A stretch of 40,232 nt of DNA from an uncultured Lutibacter sp. (GCA_947311835.1 CAMZLV010000011.1:1-40232), one strand, 5' to 3'; shown: positions 10,088-20,435, numbered from the stretch's first letter. Program-made: numbers and translations. Notes: generated from the sequence alone by a model not told the origin.

Positions 10088-10891
10088 TTATTGCGAATTG
10101 CTAAGTGTGATTCTCAATTTTTTAAAATATTCAAAAGCGCCTAATAATCGAGAGCCATACCACGAAAAATATTCGCCATCAACTAAAACTATTTTGGTTT
10201 CAGGAAAGTTTTGTTTTAATTCTGAGATGTGTTTTTCTTTAAAAGGATAAGGTTCGCTTGATAAAAAGATAGCGTCAAGATTTTTATCGCCTAATTTTTC
10301 AATATTTATCTCAGGATAGCGCTCGAGGTTTTGAAAGCAATTTTCATATTTGTTTATCTTTAATAAATGATTGATAAAGGTATTATTTGCTGCAACCATC
10401 CACGGTTTTTTCCAAATAAAATAAGCGACATTTAGCGAGTTTGTGTTGCTGATAAATGTTTCTAATTCGTTTTTTGAATCTGTAATTTTATCAATTATTT
10501 CAGTAGCTTTTTTTTCGCAGTTAAAAAGTTGACCGTATTGAAACATCAATTCTAAAGCATCATCTAAAGTAAAAATATCAGAAACATGTGTTGGAGCGAT
10601 TTTTCTACATTGCGTTACAATTTCTTTGGTATTTTCCTCTTTATTACACAGTATTATTGTAGGTTTTAACGCCTTAATTCTATCAATATGAATGTTTTTA
10701 GTGCCTCCAACAACCGTTTTTGTTTTGGTTAAATGATTAGGGTGAATACAAAATTTAGTTACACCAACAAGGTGTTTTTCTAGACCTAAAGCAACCAATA
10801 ATTCGGTTTGACTTGGCACCAATGAAACGATTCGCAACGGACTTTTGGAAATAGTTATTGCGCTGTTGGTTTTGTCTATAACCGTTTTCAT
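10088..10891 (-). CDS. BtuF-like helical-backbone metal receptor / cobalamin-binding protein, no signal peptide
   Basis: RIVSLVPSQTELLVALGLEKHLVGVTKFCIHP. Confidence 0.8.
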   Translation of the reverse strand: MKTVIDKTNSAITISKSPLRIVSLVPSQTELLVALGLEKHLVGVTKFCIHPNHLTKTKTVVGGTKNIHIDRIKALKPTIILCNKEENTKEIVTQCRKIAPTHVSDIFTLDDALELMFQYGQLFNCEKKATEIIDKITDSKNELETFISNTNSLNVAYFIWKKPWMVAANNTFINHLLKINKYENCFQNLERYPEINIEKLGDKNLDAIFLSSEPYPFKEKHISELKQNFPETKIVLVDGEYFSWYGSRLLGAFEYFKKLRITLSNSQ

Positions 10892-10892
10892 T

Positions 10893-11711
10893 TTAACAAT
10901 TTGCTAAAATATGTTCCATTTCTTGCTGTAATTCTTTCGCTTTTTTTGCGGCTTTTTTAGCAAAATCGGTATCGTTTCCTGCATAAATAATTCCTCGAGA
11001 AGAGTTGATTAATAAACCGACATCTTTTGTTAATCCGTATTTACAAACATCTTGTAAATTTCCGCCTTGTGCGCCAATTCCAGGAACTAGCAAAAAATGA
11101 TTCGGAACAATTTCTCGGATACTTTTAAAATAAGAAGCCTTCGTTGCGCCGACTACAAACATCAAATTAGTGCTGTTTTTCCAAGTCAATGCTTTTTGTA
11201 AAACTTCTTTGTAAAGTTCGTTACCGTTGACTTTCATTCCTTGAAAATCGAGTCCACCTTTATTAGAAGTTAGGGCTAAAAGTATGGTAAACTTATTTTC
11301 AAAAGCCAAAAAAGGCTCTACAGAATCACTTCCCATATAAGGCGCAACCGTAACTGAATTGAAATTTAAATCTTCAAAAAAAGCTTTGGCATACATTGTC
11401 GAAGTATTACCAATATCTCCGCGTTTTGCATCAGCAATAGTAAATATTTCAGGATAATTTGCATTTAAATATTCAATCGTTTTTTCTAATGATTTCCAAC
11501 CTTTTAAACCGTATGCTTCATAAAAAGCTGTGTTTGGTTTGTATGCAACAGCAAGATGATGAGTAGCGTCTATAATTTGTTTGTTAAATTCAAAAATAGG
11601 ATCTTCAAATTCTAATAAATGCGAAGGGATTTTAGTAATATCAACATCTAAACCAATACATAAAAATGATTTTTTTTTATTGATTTGATAAATAAGTTCT
11701 TTTTTTGTCAT
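10893..11711 (-). CDS. pyrF: Orotidine 5'-phosphate decarboxylase
   Basis: [33 protein letters not shown]. Confidence 0.92.
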   Translation of the reverse strand: MTKKELIYQINKKKSFLCIGLDVDITKIPSHLLEFEDPIFEFNKQIIDATHHLAVAYKPNTAFYEAYGLKGWKSLEKTIEYLNANYPEIFTIADAKRGDIGNTSTMYAKAFFEDLNFNSVTVAPYMGSDSVEPFLAFENKFTILLALTSNKGGLDFQGMKVNGNELYKEVLQKALTWKNSTNLMFVVGATKASYFKSIREIVPNHFLLVPGIGAQGGNLQDVCKYGLTKDVGLLINSSRGIIYAGNDTDFAKKAAKKAKELQQEMEHILANC

Positions 11712-11791
11712 TTTAGATGATAAATGCGTTTGGCAAATGTAATCATTTTGTTAGATTAACTTATATTTGTATAAATAAAAAACACAATCAA

Positions 11792-12550
11792 ATGAGAAGC
11801 AAAATTGTAGCAGGAAACTGGAAAATGAACAAAAACTTGAGTGAATCAATAGCGTTAACTCGCGAAATAATAACAAATGTAGCAGGTAAATTGGCTGCCG
11901 ATGTGCGTGTAATTATTGCGCCTACTTTTGTGAGTCTTTCAGATGTTAGTAAGATTGTAAAAGATACAAATGTAGAAGTTGCGGCTCAGAATATGCATTT
12001 TGCTGAAAACGGTGCTTTTACAGGTGAAATTTCTGCAAATATGTTACAAGATATTGGTATTTCTACTGTTATTTTAGGGCATTCAGAGCGTAGAGCATAT
12101 TTTGGAGAAACAGATGAATTACTTGTAAAAAAAGTAAATACAGCATTAAAAAATCAGTTAGAAATTATTTTTTGTTTTGGTGAAGAATTGGCAGATAGAA
12201 AGTCTGAAAATTATTTTACTATTGTTGAAAATCAATTAAAAAACGCTCTTTTTCATTTATCTGAAAAAGAATGGAACGGCATAATATTGGCTTACGAGCC
12301 AGTTTGGGCGATTGGTACTGGCGAAACGGCTAGTCCTGAACAAGCGCAAGAAATGCATGCTTTTATTCGTAAAATAGTTGCCGAAAAATATGGAGATAAT
12401 TTGGCAAATTCTATTTCAATTTTATATGGAGGAAGTGTGAAACCTACAAATGCACAAGAAATTTTTTCAAAACCTGACGTTGATGGTGGATTGATTGGAG
12501 GCGCAGCTTTAAAGGCTGAAGATTTTACGGCAATTATTAAAGCGATATAA
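11792..12550 (+). CDS. tpiA: Triosephosphate isomerase
   Basis: MRSKIVAGNWKMNKN, ILGHSERR, AYEPVWAIGTG, LYGGSVKP; start set at 11792. Confidence 0.96.
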   Translation: MRSKIVAGNWKMNKNLSESIALTREIITNVAGKLAADVRVIIAPTFVSLSDVSKIVKDTNVEVAAQNMHFAENGAFTGEISANMLQDIGISTVILGHSERRAYFGETDELLVKKVNTALKNQLEIIFCFGEELADRKSENYFTIVENQLKNALFHLSEKEWNGIILAYEPVWAIGTGETASPEQAQEMHAFIRKIVAEKYGDNLANSISILYGGSVKPTNAQEIFSKPDVDGGLIGGAALKAEDFTAIIKAI

Positions 12551-12555
12551 GTTAT

Positions 12556-13389
12556 ATGGACAATATTTATATAGAATACACTTTTAAAGTAAGTTCTAAA
12601 GAACCAGCAACCGAAATATTGATTGCTGAATTAGGAAATATTGGTTTTGAAAGTTTTGTTGAAAACGAAGATGGAGTAGTGGCATACATTCAAAAAAACG
12701 ATTGGAATCCAACTGATTTAAATGCTGTTTTTGTTTTAACTTCGGATGAGTTTGATATTGAATATCAGCACGTAGAAATTGAGCAAACCAACTGGAATAG
12801 CGAATGGGAAAAGAATTTTGAACCAATAGAAGTAGATGGTTTGGTAAGTGTTCGTGCGCCATTTCATACAAATAAAAGTTTAAAATACGATATCGTTATT
12901 GAGCCAAAAATGAGTTTTGGAACAGGTCATCATGAAACTACACATTTGATGATTCAGCATTTGTTACAACTCAATTTAGCCAATAAAAAAGTGTTGGATA
13001 TGGGGTGTGGAACAGGGATTTTAGCCATATTCGCTGAACTAAAAGGCGCAAAACCTATTGATGCTATTGATATTGATAATTGGTGTTATGAAAATTCGAT
13101 TGAAAATGTTGAGCGAAATAAATGTAGTAATATAATAGTTTTTGAAGGAGATGCATCACTGCTAATTAATAAAAAATACGATGTAATTATTGCAAATATC
13201 AATAGAAATATTTTACTTGCTGATATTAAAACATATACCAATTGTTTAGAGGATAATGGTGTTTTATTGCTTAGCGGATTTTATCAAGAAGATATTCCTA
13301 TAATTGATAAAGAAGTGTCAGAATACGGTTTAAAATTGGATACAATTTTAGAGAAAAACAATTGGGTTGCTTTAAAATATACAAAATAA
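12556..13389 (+). CDS. prmA: Ribosomal protein L11 methyltransferase
   Basis: MSFGTGHHETTHLM, VLDMGCGTGILAIFA, IIANINRNIL. Confidence 0.93.
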   Translation: MDNIYIEYTFKVSSKEPATEILIAELGNIGFESFVENEDGVVAYIQKNDWNPTDLNAVFVLTSDEFDIEYQHVEIEQTNWNSEWEKNFEPIEVDGLVSVRAPFHTNKSLKYDIVIEPKMSFGTGHHETTHLMIQHLLQLNLANKKVLDMGCGTGILAIFAELKGAKPIDAIDIDNWCYENSIENVERNKCSNIIVFEGDASLLINKKYDVIIANINRNILLADIKTYTNCLEDNGVLLLSGFYQEDIPIIDKEVSEYGLKLDTILEKNNWVALKYTK

Positions 13390-13416
13390 AAATACTTTTT
13401 GAGAGTTTACTAATTA

Positions 13417-13695
13417 ATGATGAGTACAAAAGAAAAAATACAAGAAGACGTTGATGTGCTGGAGCAAGAGACAAGAAAATATGAAATCGTATTACATAAT
13501 GATGATGTAAATACGTTTGACTTTGTGATAGACTCTTTAATTGATGTATGTGAACATACTTTAGAACAAGCAGAACAATGTACGATTCTTGTGCATTACA
13601 AAGGAAAATGTACTGTTAAAACAGGTGAATTTGATTATTTAAAACCGCGTTGTTCAAAATTACTTTCCTTAGGTCTTTCAGCAGAAATAGTTTAA
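13417..13695 (+). CDS. clpS: ATP-dependent Clp protease adaptor ClpS
   Basis: YEIVLHNDDVNTFDFVIDSL, GLSAEIV terminus. Confidence 0.9.
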   Translation: MMSTKEKIQEDVDVLEQETRKYEIVLHNDDVNTFDFVIDSLIDVCEHTLEQAEQCTILVHYKGKCTVKTGEFDYLKPRCSKLLSLGLSAEIV

Positions 13696-13840
13696 ATTAT
13701 TTTAGGAGTTAAGTTTGTTAAAATCTTACTAAAACGAGTTTTCGATACAATTTGTAAAAAATGTGATCGTTTTATAACTAAATGTTAAAATAATAACAAT
13801 GGCAAAAAATTACGTATTAATAATTTAAAATACAGTAATT

Positions 13841-13975
13841 ATGAAATCGTATAACAAAATTTCACATAGAACAACGTTTATAGTTGTTTGGCTAGCAATT
13901 GGAATCATTTCTTCTGCCATAGCAATAACATTTGTAGTTGGATTGAGAACAATTTTTCAGCAGATATTTGTTTAA
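13841..13975 (+). CDS. Small single-TM protein
   Basis: 44 aa MKSYNKISHRTTFIVVWLAIGIISSAIAITFVVGLRTIFQQIFV. Confidence 0.4.
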   Translation: MKSYNKISHRTTFIVVWLAIGIISSAIAITFVVGLRTIFQQIFV

Positions 13976-13998
13976 TCAGAGAAGTATCTAAAAAATAA

Positions 13999-14031
13999 AA
14001 TCCCAAACATATTTTATATGTTTGGGATTAA
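13999..14031 (-). terminator. Hairpin terminator downstream of tRNA-Arg
   Basis: aatcccaaacat...atgtttgggatt; T-rich tract on the minus strand. Confidence 0.75.
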
Positions 14032-14034
14032 TAG

Positions 14035-14108
14035 TGACCTCGATAGGATTCAAACCTATAACCTTCTGAGCCGTAATCAGATGCGCTATTCAGTTGCGCC
14101 ACGAGGCC
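14035..14108 (-). tRNA. tRNA-Arg (ACG)
   Basis: GGCCTCG/CGAGGTC acceptor stem, anticodon loop TTACGGC, T arm TAGGTTTGAATCCTA. Confidence 0.95.
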
Positions 14109-14209
14109 ATTTTGAGGATGCAAAGATACTTTTTTTTATGGATATTGGAAAAGAAATATATTATATTTCATTGTTATTAGAGTAAAAATATGAGTTTTTT
14201 TTAAAAATC

Positions 14210-15010
14210 TTAATTTTTGTTGTACCCAAACTCTCTTGTCATAAGAGATTTTTTCCACCAGTTTTCACGATTGATAATTATTTTGTCTTCAATAGTTGAT
14301 TTGTAGATGTCTAAGATGGAATACCGAAAGTTGTTTTTTATGTAGTTAAATTCTAGTTCTTTTAACTTTATATTTCCGCCGTGACCATTTTTAATATATT
14401 GAGACCATCTACCGTGTAACATGTCGTTTCCGTAAGCAGACCCAACATACATTTTTCCATTTTTGGTGTCAGTAATTAAATAAACCCCTTTTTGATTTTC
14501 TAAAGCAGTTTTCCAAACATTTTTGTTTATTACTCTTTTTAAATCTTGCCAAGATAAATTTATATTATCGTATCCAGGAAAAATATCATTGTCAAAAGTA
14601 TCTTCTAATATTTGAAGAACTTTGCAACTATCAATAACGCTAGTTGCTTTTCGAACCATATTTTGGGCATTATTCTTAAATTCAATTACTATTCGACCAA
14701 AGTATTTTTCAAATTCCTTAATTGTTTCAAATTCATAGCCAACAGCATTATATCTGTTCAAATCTTTTGTAATTATACTAATATCAAATAAAAGCCATTT
14801 ATCACCTTCTATTTTAACAAATCCTATAGTGGTTTGACCTTGATAAAAAGATTTTCTTTTAGAGTAATTCCAAAATTGCCAGTGTAAAAGTTCGTTTTTA
14901 TTTTCTTTAAAAACAGTGATAGGATCTTTTTGGCCATTAGATTTATTAAACCTAATTTTCACATTATTAAGATTGTCTAGTTTTAATATATCATTAAGGT
15001 TTATTGACAT
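14210..15010 (-). CDS. GIY-YIG nuclease family protein
   Basis: KGVYLITDTKNGKMYVGSAYGNDMLHGRWSQY in C-terminal half. Confidence 0.8.
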   Translation of the reverse strand: MSINLNDILKLDNLNNVKIRFNKSNGQKDPITVFKENKNELLHWQFWNYSKRKSFYQGQTTIGFVKIEGDKWLLFDISIITKDLNRYNAVGYEFETIKEFEKYFGRIVIEFKNNAQNMVRKATSVIDSCKVLQILEDTFDNDIFPGYDNINLSWQDLKRVINKNVWKTALENQKGVYLITDTKNGKMYVGSAYGNDMLHGRWSQYIKNGHGGNIKLKELEFNYIKNNFRYSILDIYKSTIEDKIIINRENWWKKSLMTREFGYNKN

Positions 15011-15042
15011 TTTATATTAATATAGAAAAAGAAAATATCTTT

Positions 15043-15273
15043 TTATGATTTTATTTCTGATTTAAAAGTTTCAATAATTGGTAGTGCGTTTTCTAAATAA
15101 TTATTTAATACAAATAGTTCTATAGAATCAATAGGAACTGCAAAACCTGCTAAATGAGCTGAATTTACAGAGTCTTTAATTAGTGAAGGGATTTTCTCTT
15201 GTTCCAATAACGATTTAAGACGGTTAACAAATATTGCGTTTCCACTAAATATTTTGGTATAATCTGATGTCAT
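15043..15273 (-). CDS. DUF2007 domain protein
   Basis: MTSDYTKIFSGNAIFVNRLKSLLEQEKIPSLIKD; start trimmed from 15336. Confidence 0.75.
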   Translation of the reverse strand: MTSDYTKIFSGNAIFVNRLKSLLEQEKIPSLIKDSVNSAHLAGFAVPIDSIELFVLNNYLENALPIIETFKSEIKS

Positions 15274-15278
15274 AATTT

Positions 15279-15467
15279 TTAGTTTAAAGTGTTTTTGGTA
15301 ATATAGTATCTCCAGCCTATAATTGCTAATTGCCATTTTTGTGCCTTAGCCATATCCAAACGTTTTTTTGTAAAAGATGGAAGTACAACTTTATTGATTT
15401 TAGCAATTATTTTAAAAAAAAGGATTTTCACTATTTTATAATTTATTCCAAATATACTAAAAACCAA
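15279..15467 (-). CDS. Conserved small protein of unknown function
   Basis: KVVLPSFTKKRLDMAKAQKWQLAIIGWRYYITKNTLN; true start uncertain. Confidence 0.55.
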   Translation of the reverse strand: MVFSIFGINYKIVKILFFKIIAKINKVVLPSFTKKRLDMAKAQKWQLAIIGWRYYITKNTLN

Positions 15468-15496
15468 CTTATTTTATGGTAAATAAGTTGGTTTTA
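15461..15496. terminator. Hairpin terminator
   Basis: aaaccaacttattttatggtaaataagttggtttt. Confidence 0.65.
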
Positions 15497-15501
15497 AAAA
15501 T

Positions 15502-16836
15502 TTATTTAGATGATTTATCCATCATTTTTTTTGCCAAATCTGCGCCAATTAATGACTGTAATAGATTGCTATTTCCACCATTTTTACTGCCTTCTATATA
15601 GGTTTGCGGTAGTTTTAAATCTTTTAATTGTTGTGCAACACCAACAGCAGTTTTGTATTCCCATTCTGCACGTTCTTGAGGTGTCAAACCAGCACTTACT
15701 AATTTTGCATTTTCATAGTATTGTGCCTCTGCAGCCACTTTTTTACTCTTTGCTTTAAACTGTTCTACTTCAAATTGCTTTTTCTCTTTTATCAAGTTAA
15801 ACTCAGCAACTTTAGCCTCAGTTTCTGCAGCGATTGTTTGTTGTATTTGCTCTTTTTCAAGTCTTGCACGTTCTTTTGCTTTTTCAGCTTCACCTTTTGC
15901 CTTTTCTTTTTGCGCTCTATAAAACTCGCGTTCTGCTTGTTGTTTTTCCAATTGCGTTTGTGCTACTTCTTCTTTTTGTAATTGTAACCTTTTGTCAAAA
16001 GTAGGTTCCCAATCTATTTCATTTACAACAGCTTGTACAACTGTTAATCCGTAAGAGCCTAAAGAGTTTCCTTTTACGCGTACAGGCTCACCATTTGCCT
16101 CTCTTTTTATTCTAAATCTCTTTTGACGACTACGTTTGTTGGTTACTGTTCTTACTATTGTACTGTCGCCTATAACGTCTGGTTTTTCAGTATATATGTA
16201 TTCTTCTAAAACGTACATTCCTCTTTCTAATTGATCTTGAAAATATCTGTCAAAATCGGCTGCTTGTCCTGAAATGTAATCTTGTGCAGCCATCAATTTA
16301 CAGGTGTTTTTAATTGATTGATCAATATTTGGTATTATACGTGAACGTATTAAGTTCTTTTCTGTCTTATTTCTGTCGGCAACCGATAAAAATTGTGACT
16401 CGTCAGAAGTGTTAATACTGATGACTATAGATGTTGCAATTTTCCCTTTTACAGCATCGTTAAATTCCCAATGACGAGCAGCATCTACATATGCATATTT
16501 ACTTTGGTCGCCAAGTTCATTATCACTATTTGGAATTACATATTTAATTGGCATTTCAAATTGAATTGGTATCAAGCGTCCCCACATTTTGGTGTGTATT
16601 CCTTGTGTAAATACCGCTTTTTGTCCTCCCCAAGGATATTGTACTGCATATGCTGTTCCTGGTTCTGCGTAAAAAAACATTCCTGAAATCACGCTCATAA
16701 TAATTCCAATCAGAATCATTTGTACGCTCCTTTTTTGTGTAAACCAGTTTAGTAGTTTATTTGTTTTAATAAATGGTTTAAGTACGAGGGTTAGTATACC
16801 CATAATTGTTAATAATATTCCTAAAGTTGTTAGCAT
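15502..16836 (-). CDS. SPFH/Band 7 (prohibitin-like) protein
   Basis: N-terminal TM segments, SPFH-like domain, long EKAKERARLEKEQ coiled coil. Confidence 0.85.
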   Translation of the reverse strand: MLTTLGILLTIMGILTLVLKPFIKTNKLLNWFTQKRSVQMILIGIIMSVISGMFFYAEPGTAYAVQYPWGGQKAVFTQGIHTKMWGRLIPIQFEMPIKYVIPNSDNELGDQSKYAYVDAARHWEFNDAVKGKIATSIVISINTSDESQFLSVADRNKTEKNLIRSRIIPNIDQSIKNTCKLMAAQDYISGQAADFDRYFQDQLERGMYVLEEYIYTEKPDVIGDSTIVRTVTNKRSRQKRFRIKREANGEPVRVKGNSLGSYGLTVVQAVVNEIDWEPTFDKRLQLQKEEVAQTQLEKQQAEREFYRAQKEKAKGEAEKAKERARLEKEQIQQTIAAETEAKVAEFNLIKEKKQFEVEQFKAKSKKVAAEAQYYENAKLVSAGLTPQERAEWEYKTAVGVAQQLKDLKLPQTYIEGSKNGGNSNLLQSLIGADLAKKMMDKSSK

Positions 16837-17236
16837 AGTTGTAAAATTTATTTAATTAATAATAATATTTGGATGAAACATCCGATAATTGCTGATAGCA
16901 CTTTTAATATAATCAATATCATAATTGTATTTTTTTTTAGTTAAAAGTTTATCAATTTCGAAATTGTTTTATCAATATATAACCATTCACTCTATGCTTC
17001 CAAATAATTTATCGTGAATTATTCAATTTAATTATCAATATATAAGTATAAAAGTATATATGGTTTTAATATGTAATTAATATTACGTTATTTGTGTTTT
17101 GTTTTGAAATCAAACAATCGTATTTACAACTTATATGTAATGTCGTAAAGCCGTTTTTTTTACTTTTTTGTAAAAGTAAAGGGAATTTGATTAATTTTTA
17201 CACGTTTTTTATTGTTTTAATTTTTTTAAAAATAAA

Positions 17237-17273
17237 AAAGCGTCCTTTTTAACTATTTAAAAAGGACGCTTTA
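17237..17273. terminator. Hairpin terminator
   Basis: aaagcgtccttttt aactattt aaaaaggacgcttt. Confidence 0.8.
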
Positions 17274-17291
17274 TATCAAAGTAATTTAGAA

Positions 17292-18794
17292 TTATTTTTC
17301 TTTTTTTGTTGTAATTAGAATAACACCATCTTTTGCACTTTTACCGTATTTTTCGATTGCTTTGTCTCCTTTAATGACATTGATACTGTCTATTAAATTA
17401 GCATCTAATTTAGAGATGTCTTTTTTAGACGCTTTATTTCCATCAATAAAATAAAGGATATTCTCACTTTCAATATTGCTTACAATTAATTTTTTATCAT
17501 CATTATCATCATCATTGTTTTTAATAGTCACAATTGTTGATGAAGTTTTAGTTTCTTCATTATTATCTTCTGTTATTATTATAAATTCCGTGTTATTTTC
17601 ATTTTTAATGATATGATTATTTCCGTTTTCTGTAATAATAATTCTTTTTTCTTTTTGCTTTCCTATTTTGATACTCTCTCCATTGTTTTTGATAGTAATA
17701 ACAATTGGTTCTATAGGATCTGTATTTGAACTTACATTGTATTTGGATGTCGCATTTTTTGATGCTACAGTTATATTAATTGCTCTAATATCCCCTTTTT
17801 TAGTGCGTTTTATTTTGTTAAACTTTGCGGTAACGCCTGTTTTTGATAATTCTTTTGTGATTTTGTCAAAATCGGTTGTTGTTGATTCTTTTGTAATTTG
17901 ATAACTGATCGTTTCGTCTTCACCAAGTATGTGTATTACTTTGCTGTTTTGTGCGATAACTTTGGTGTTAAATGTAAAGATAAATGCAATCATTAATGGT
18001 AAAATTAATGTGTATTTCCATTGGTTTGTACTCTTTGAGCGATTTTTGTGTAACATAATTATTCGTTTTTTGATTAATGAATTGTAAAAATTATTGGTCA
18101 ATGCCAATTGATTTTTTGATATACTTGTTTTTAATAATAGTCGTTGGTATTCGATTTCGTTTTTTGTTTTTTGTTGCGTTATTTCATCTGCAATAAATTC
18201 TAAATTTTGTTGTATTTCTTTTTTATATAGCCAACTAATAGGATTGAACCAAAATGTAATTGTGAAAAGTTCTGTTAGTAAAATATCTATAGAATGTAAT
18301 TGTTTCACATGTGTTTTTTCATGTGTTATAACTTGCGTTAACTCTCCTTTTTTGAAATGTTTTGGGTTGTAAACGATGTAATTAAAGAACGAAAATGGAG
18401 AAGTGTTTTTCTCGGTTTCAATAAAATATAGTGAATCAATTTTTTTCTTGGTTGCTGTTGTGATTAGTTTGCTTAGTGACGATAAGTTTATAATAAGTCT
18501 ACTACTGAGGAATAAAATTCCTGCATAATAAATAAAACTTAAGATTTGAAACCAATTTACAGTATAAGCTTCTTTGGATGTTTGAACGGTATCTATTAAT
18601 TCCAATTTTACAGTTTCAATGGGAAGTTGATTTGTGTAAATAGGTACGTAGATTAACGGAACAAGTATTGTTGCGATGAGTCCAAATAATAGAAAATACC
18701 TGTTTGCTACAAAAAATGTTTCGCGTTGCAATAAAATTTTATAAAACACATAAAATAGAATTGTGATTGCTGATGCTTTTATAAGATACTCCAT
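17292..18794 (-). CDS. M56 family (BlaR1-like) metallopeptidase sensor with TonB-plug-like C-terminus
   Basis: VITHEKTHVKQLHSIDILLTEL; C-term ILYFIDGNKASKKDISKLDANLIDSINVIKGDKAIEKYGKSAKDGVILITTKK. Confidence 0.85.
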   Translation of the reverse strand: MEYLIKASAITILFYVFYKILLQRETFFVANRYFLLFGLIATILVPLIYVPIYTNQLPIETVKLELIDTVQTSKEAYTVNWFQILSFIYYAGILFLSSRLIINLSSLSKLITTATKKKIDSLYFIETEKNTSPFSFFNYIVYNPKHFKKGELTQVITHEKTHVKQLHSIDILLTELFTITFWFNPISWLYKKEIQQNLEFIADEITQQKTKNEIEYQRLLLKTSISKNQLALTNNFYNSLIKKRIIMLHKNRSKSTNQWKYTLILPLMIAFIFTFNTKVIAQNSKVIHILGEDETISYQITKESTTTDFDKITKELSKTGVTAKFNKIKRTKKGDIRAINITVASKNATSKYNVSSNTDPIEPIVITIKNNGESIKIGKQKEKRIIITENGNNHIIKNENNTEFIIITEDNNEETKTSSTIVTIKNNDDDNDDKKLIVSNIESENILYFIDGNKASKKDISKLDANLIDSINVIKGDKAIEKYGKSAKDGVILITTKKEK

Positions 18795-18802
18795 AATAAC
18801 TT

Positions 18803-19159
18803 CTATTTTTTATTTTCTATTAGTTCTATAATCTCTCTAAGTTCATCAACACTTATTTTTTCTTCTTCAGCAAAGAAGGAAACTACATTTTTATAGGAGT
18901 TCTCAAAATAATGGTCAATAGTTTTGCTCATATACCCTTTTCTGTATGCCTCTTTTGAAATAGTTGGTAAATATTGATGTGTTTTTCCGTAGGCTATATG
19001 CTTAACAAATCCTTTGGTTTCCATTTTTCTAATAGTAGTAGAAACGGTATTGTAGTGAAGTTTTTCTGGCAAAAGAGGCATAATTTCTTTTACAAATGCT
19101 TTCTTTAATTTCCATAAAGCATGCATAATTTCTTCTTCTTTGTTGGTTAGTTTTTCCAT
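18803..19159 (-). CDS. BlaI/MecI/CopY family transcriptional regulator
   Basis: LTNKEEEIMHALWKLKKAFVKEIMPLLPEKLHYNTVSTTIRKMETKGFV. Confidence 0.92.
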   Translation of the reverse strand: MEKLTNKEEEIMHALWKLKKAFVKEIMPLLPEKLHYNTVSTTIRKMETKGFVKHIAYGKTHQYLPTISKEAYRKGYMSKTIDHYFENSYKNVVSFFAEEEKISVDELREIIELIENKK

Positions 19160-19460
19160 AATTAGATTATTACTACGACAAACGTATAACTATTTTTATA
19201 GTTATACAACTATTTATGTAGTTTTTAGATATATTTAACATTTGACTATTCGTTGTGCTTTAAAAAAAAACAGGTCAGTTCGAGTGGTTTTTACGATTAA
19301 AAAGAGTGAAAATTGTATCGAGAACAGTGTTTTTGTTATTAAATTGACTTTTTGATATAAAAATTTCATTCTAATAGAAGCAAGAATTAAATTCTAAATA
19401 CAGAACAGGTATTTACTTTATAATTATAAGTAGTATCTTCGCAAAAAAATATAAATAAAA

Positions 19461-20435
19461 ATGAATAGCATTGCATTAATTTTAATTGGATTTGTTTTAC
19501 TAGTTGTTGGAGGAGAGTTTTTAGTACGTTCTTCAGTAGGATTGTCATTTAAACTAAATTTATCTAAATTAATAATAGGAATGACAGTTGTGTCATTTGC
19601 AACATCAGCGCCAGAATTATTAGTTAGTCTAAAAGCGGCGTTAGAAGGTTCTCCAGATTTGGCTTTAGGGAATGTAATAGGTTCTAACATCGCAAATATT
19701 GCTTTAGTGTTAGGCGTTACTGCAGTTATTGCTCCTTTAACTGTCGATAAAGATTTTTATAAAATGAATTGGCCAGCAATGATGTTATTATCATTCATGC
19801 TTTTTTTCTTTTTGATGAATGATGGTTTATTGAGTAGAGTAGAAGGTGTTATTCTCTTTTCGTTTTTAGTTATTTTTATTGTTATTATGATTGCTAAGGC
19901 AAGAAAAAATAAAACAGTTGAGGTAGAAGATGTTGATGAAACGCTACAAAAAGTAGGTTATCCTAAAATATTTTTATGGTTAGCAATAGGCGCAACGGCT
20001 CTTTATTTTGGTTCAGATTGGTTGGTGCAAGGCGCTAAAGAAATCGCTCAAAAAAATGGTATTAGTGAAGGCGTTATTGGAGCAACAGTAATAGCAATTG
20101 GCACAAGTGTGCCAGAATTAGCAGCCTCAGTAATTGCTGCGTTAAAAGGAGAAAAAGCATTGTCTTTAGGTAATTTAATCGGTTCTAATATTTTTAATAT
20201 AGGATCTGTATTAGGTTTGACCTCTATCATTACACCTATAAGAGTTTCTAATACAATTAACGAATTTGGTAAGAGCAGCGAAACCGTTTTATATTCTAAC
20301 ATGTATTGGATGTTAGCCGTTGCTGCAGTGTTGATTCCATTAATTTTTATTCCGAAGAAATATGAAATTGGTAGAGTTAAGGGATTATTATTGTTAGTGA
20401 GTTACGCTTACTTTATTTATACATCTTTCTTATAA
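19461..20435 (+). CDS. Calcium/sodium antiporter (CaCA family)
   Basis: Two repeated motifs: TSAPELLVSLKAALEGSPDLALGNVIGSNIANI and TSVPELAASVIAALKGEKALSLGNLIGSNIFNI. Confidence 0.93.
   Translation: MNSIALILIGFVLLVVGGEFLVRSSVGLSFKLNLSKLIIGMTVVSFATSAPELLVSLKAALEGSPDLALGNVIGSNIANIALVLGVTAVIAPLTVDKDFYKMNWPAMMLLSFMLFFFLMNDGLLSRVEGVILFSFLVIFIVIMIAKARKNKTVEVEDVDETLQKVGYPKIFLWLAIGATALYFGSDWLVQGAKEIAQKNGISEGVIGATVIAIGTSVPELAASVIAALKGEKALSLGNLIGSNIFNIGSVLGLTSIITPIRVSNTINEFGKSSETVLYSNMYWMLAVAAVLIPLIFIPKKYEIGRVKGLLLLVSYAYFIYTSFL

Noticed and set aside
13841-13975. Type I toxin or phage holin-like interpretation of the 44-aa TM ORF
   Set aside because: No antisense RNA or phage genes visible; kept only as a low-confidence CDS
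15721-15981. Plus-strand Phe/Cys-rich ORF opposite the SPFH coiled coil
   Set aside because: Antisense of a Lys/Glu/Ala-rich coding region
16848-16922. 24-aa minus-strand ORF MILIILKVLSAIIGCFIQILLLIK upstream of the SPFH gene
   Set aside because: Too short in AT-rich DNA without conservation evidence
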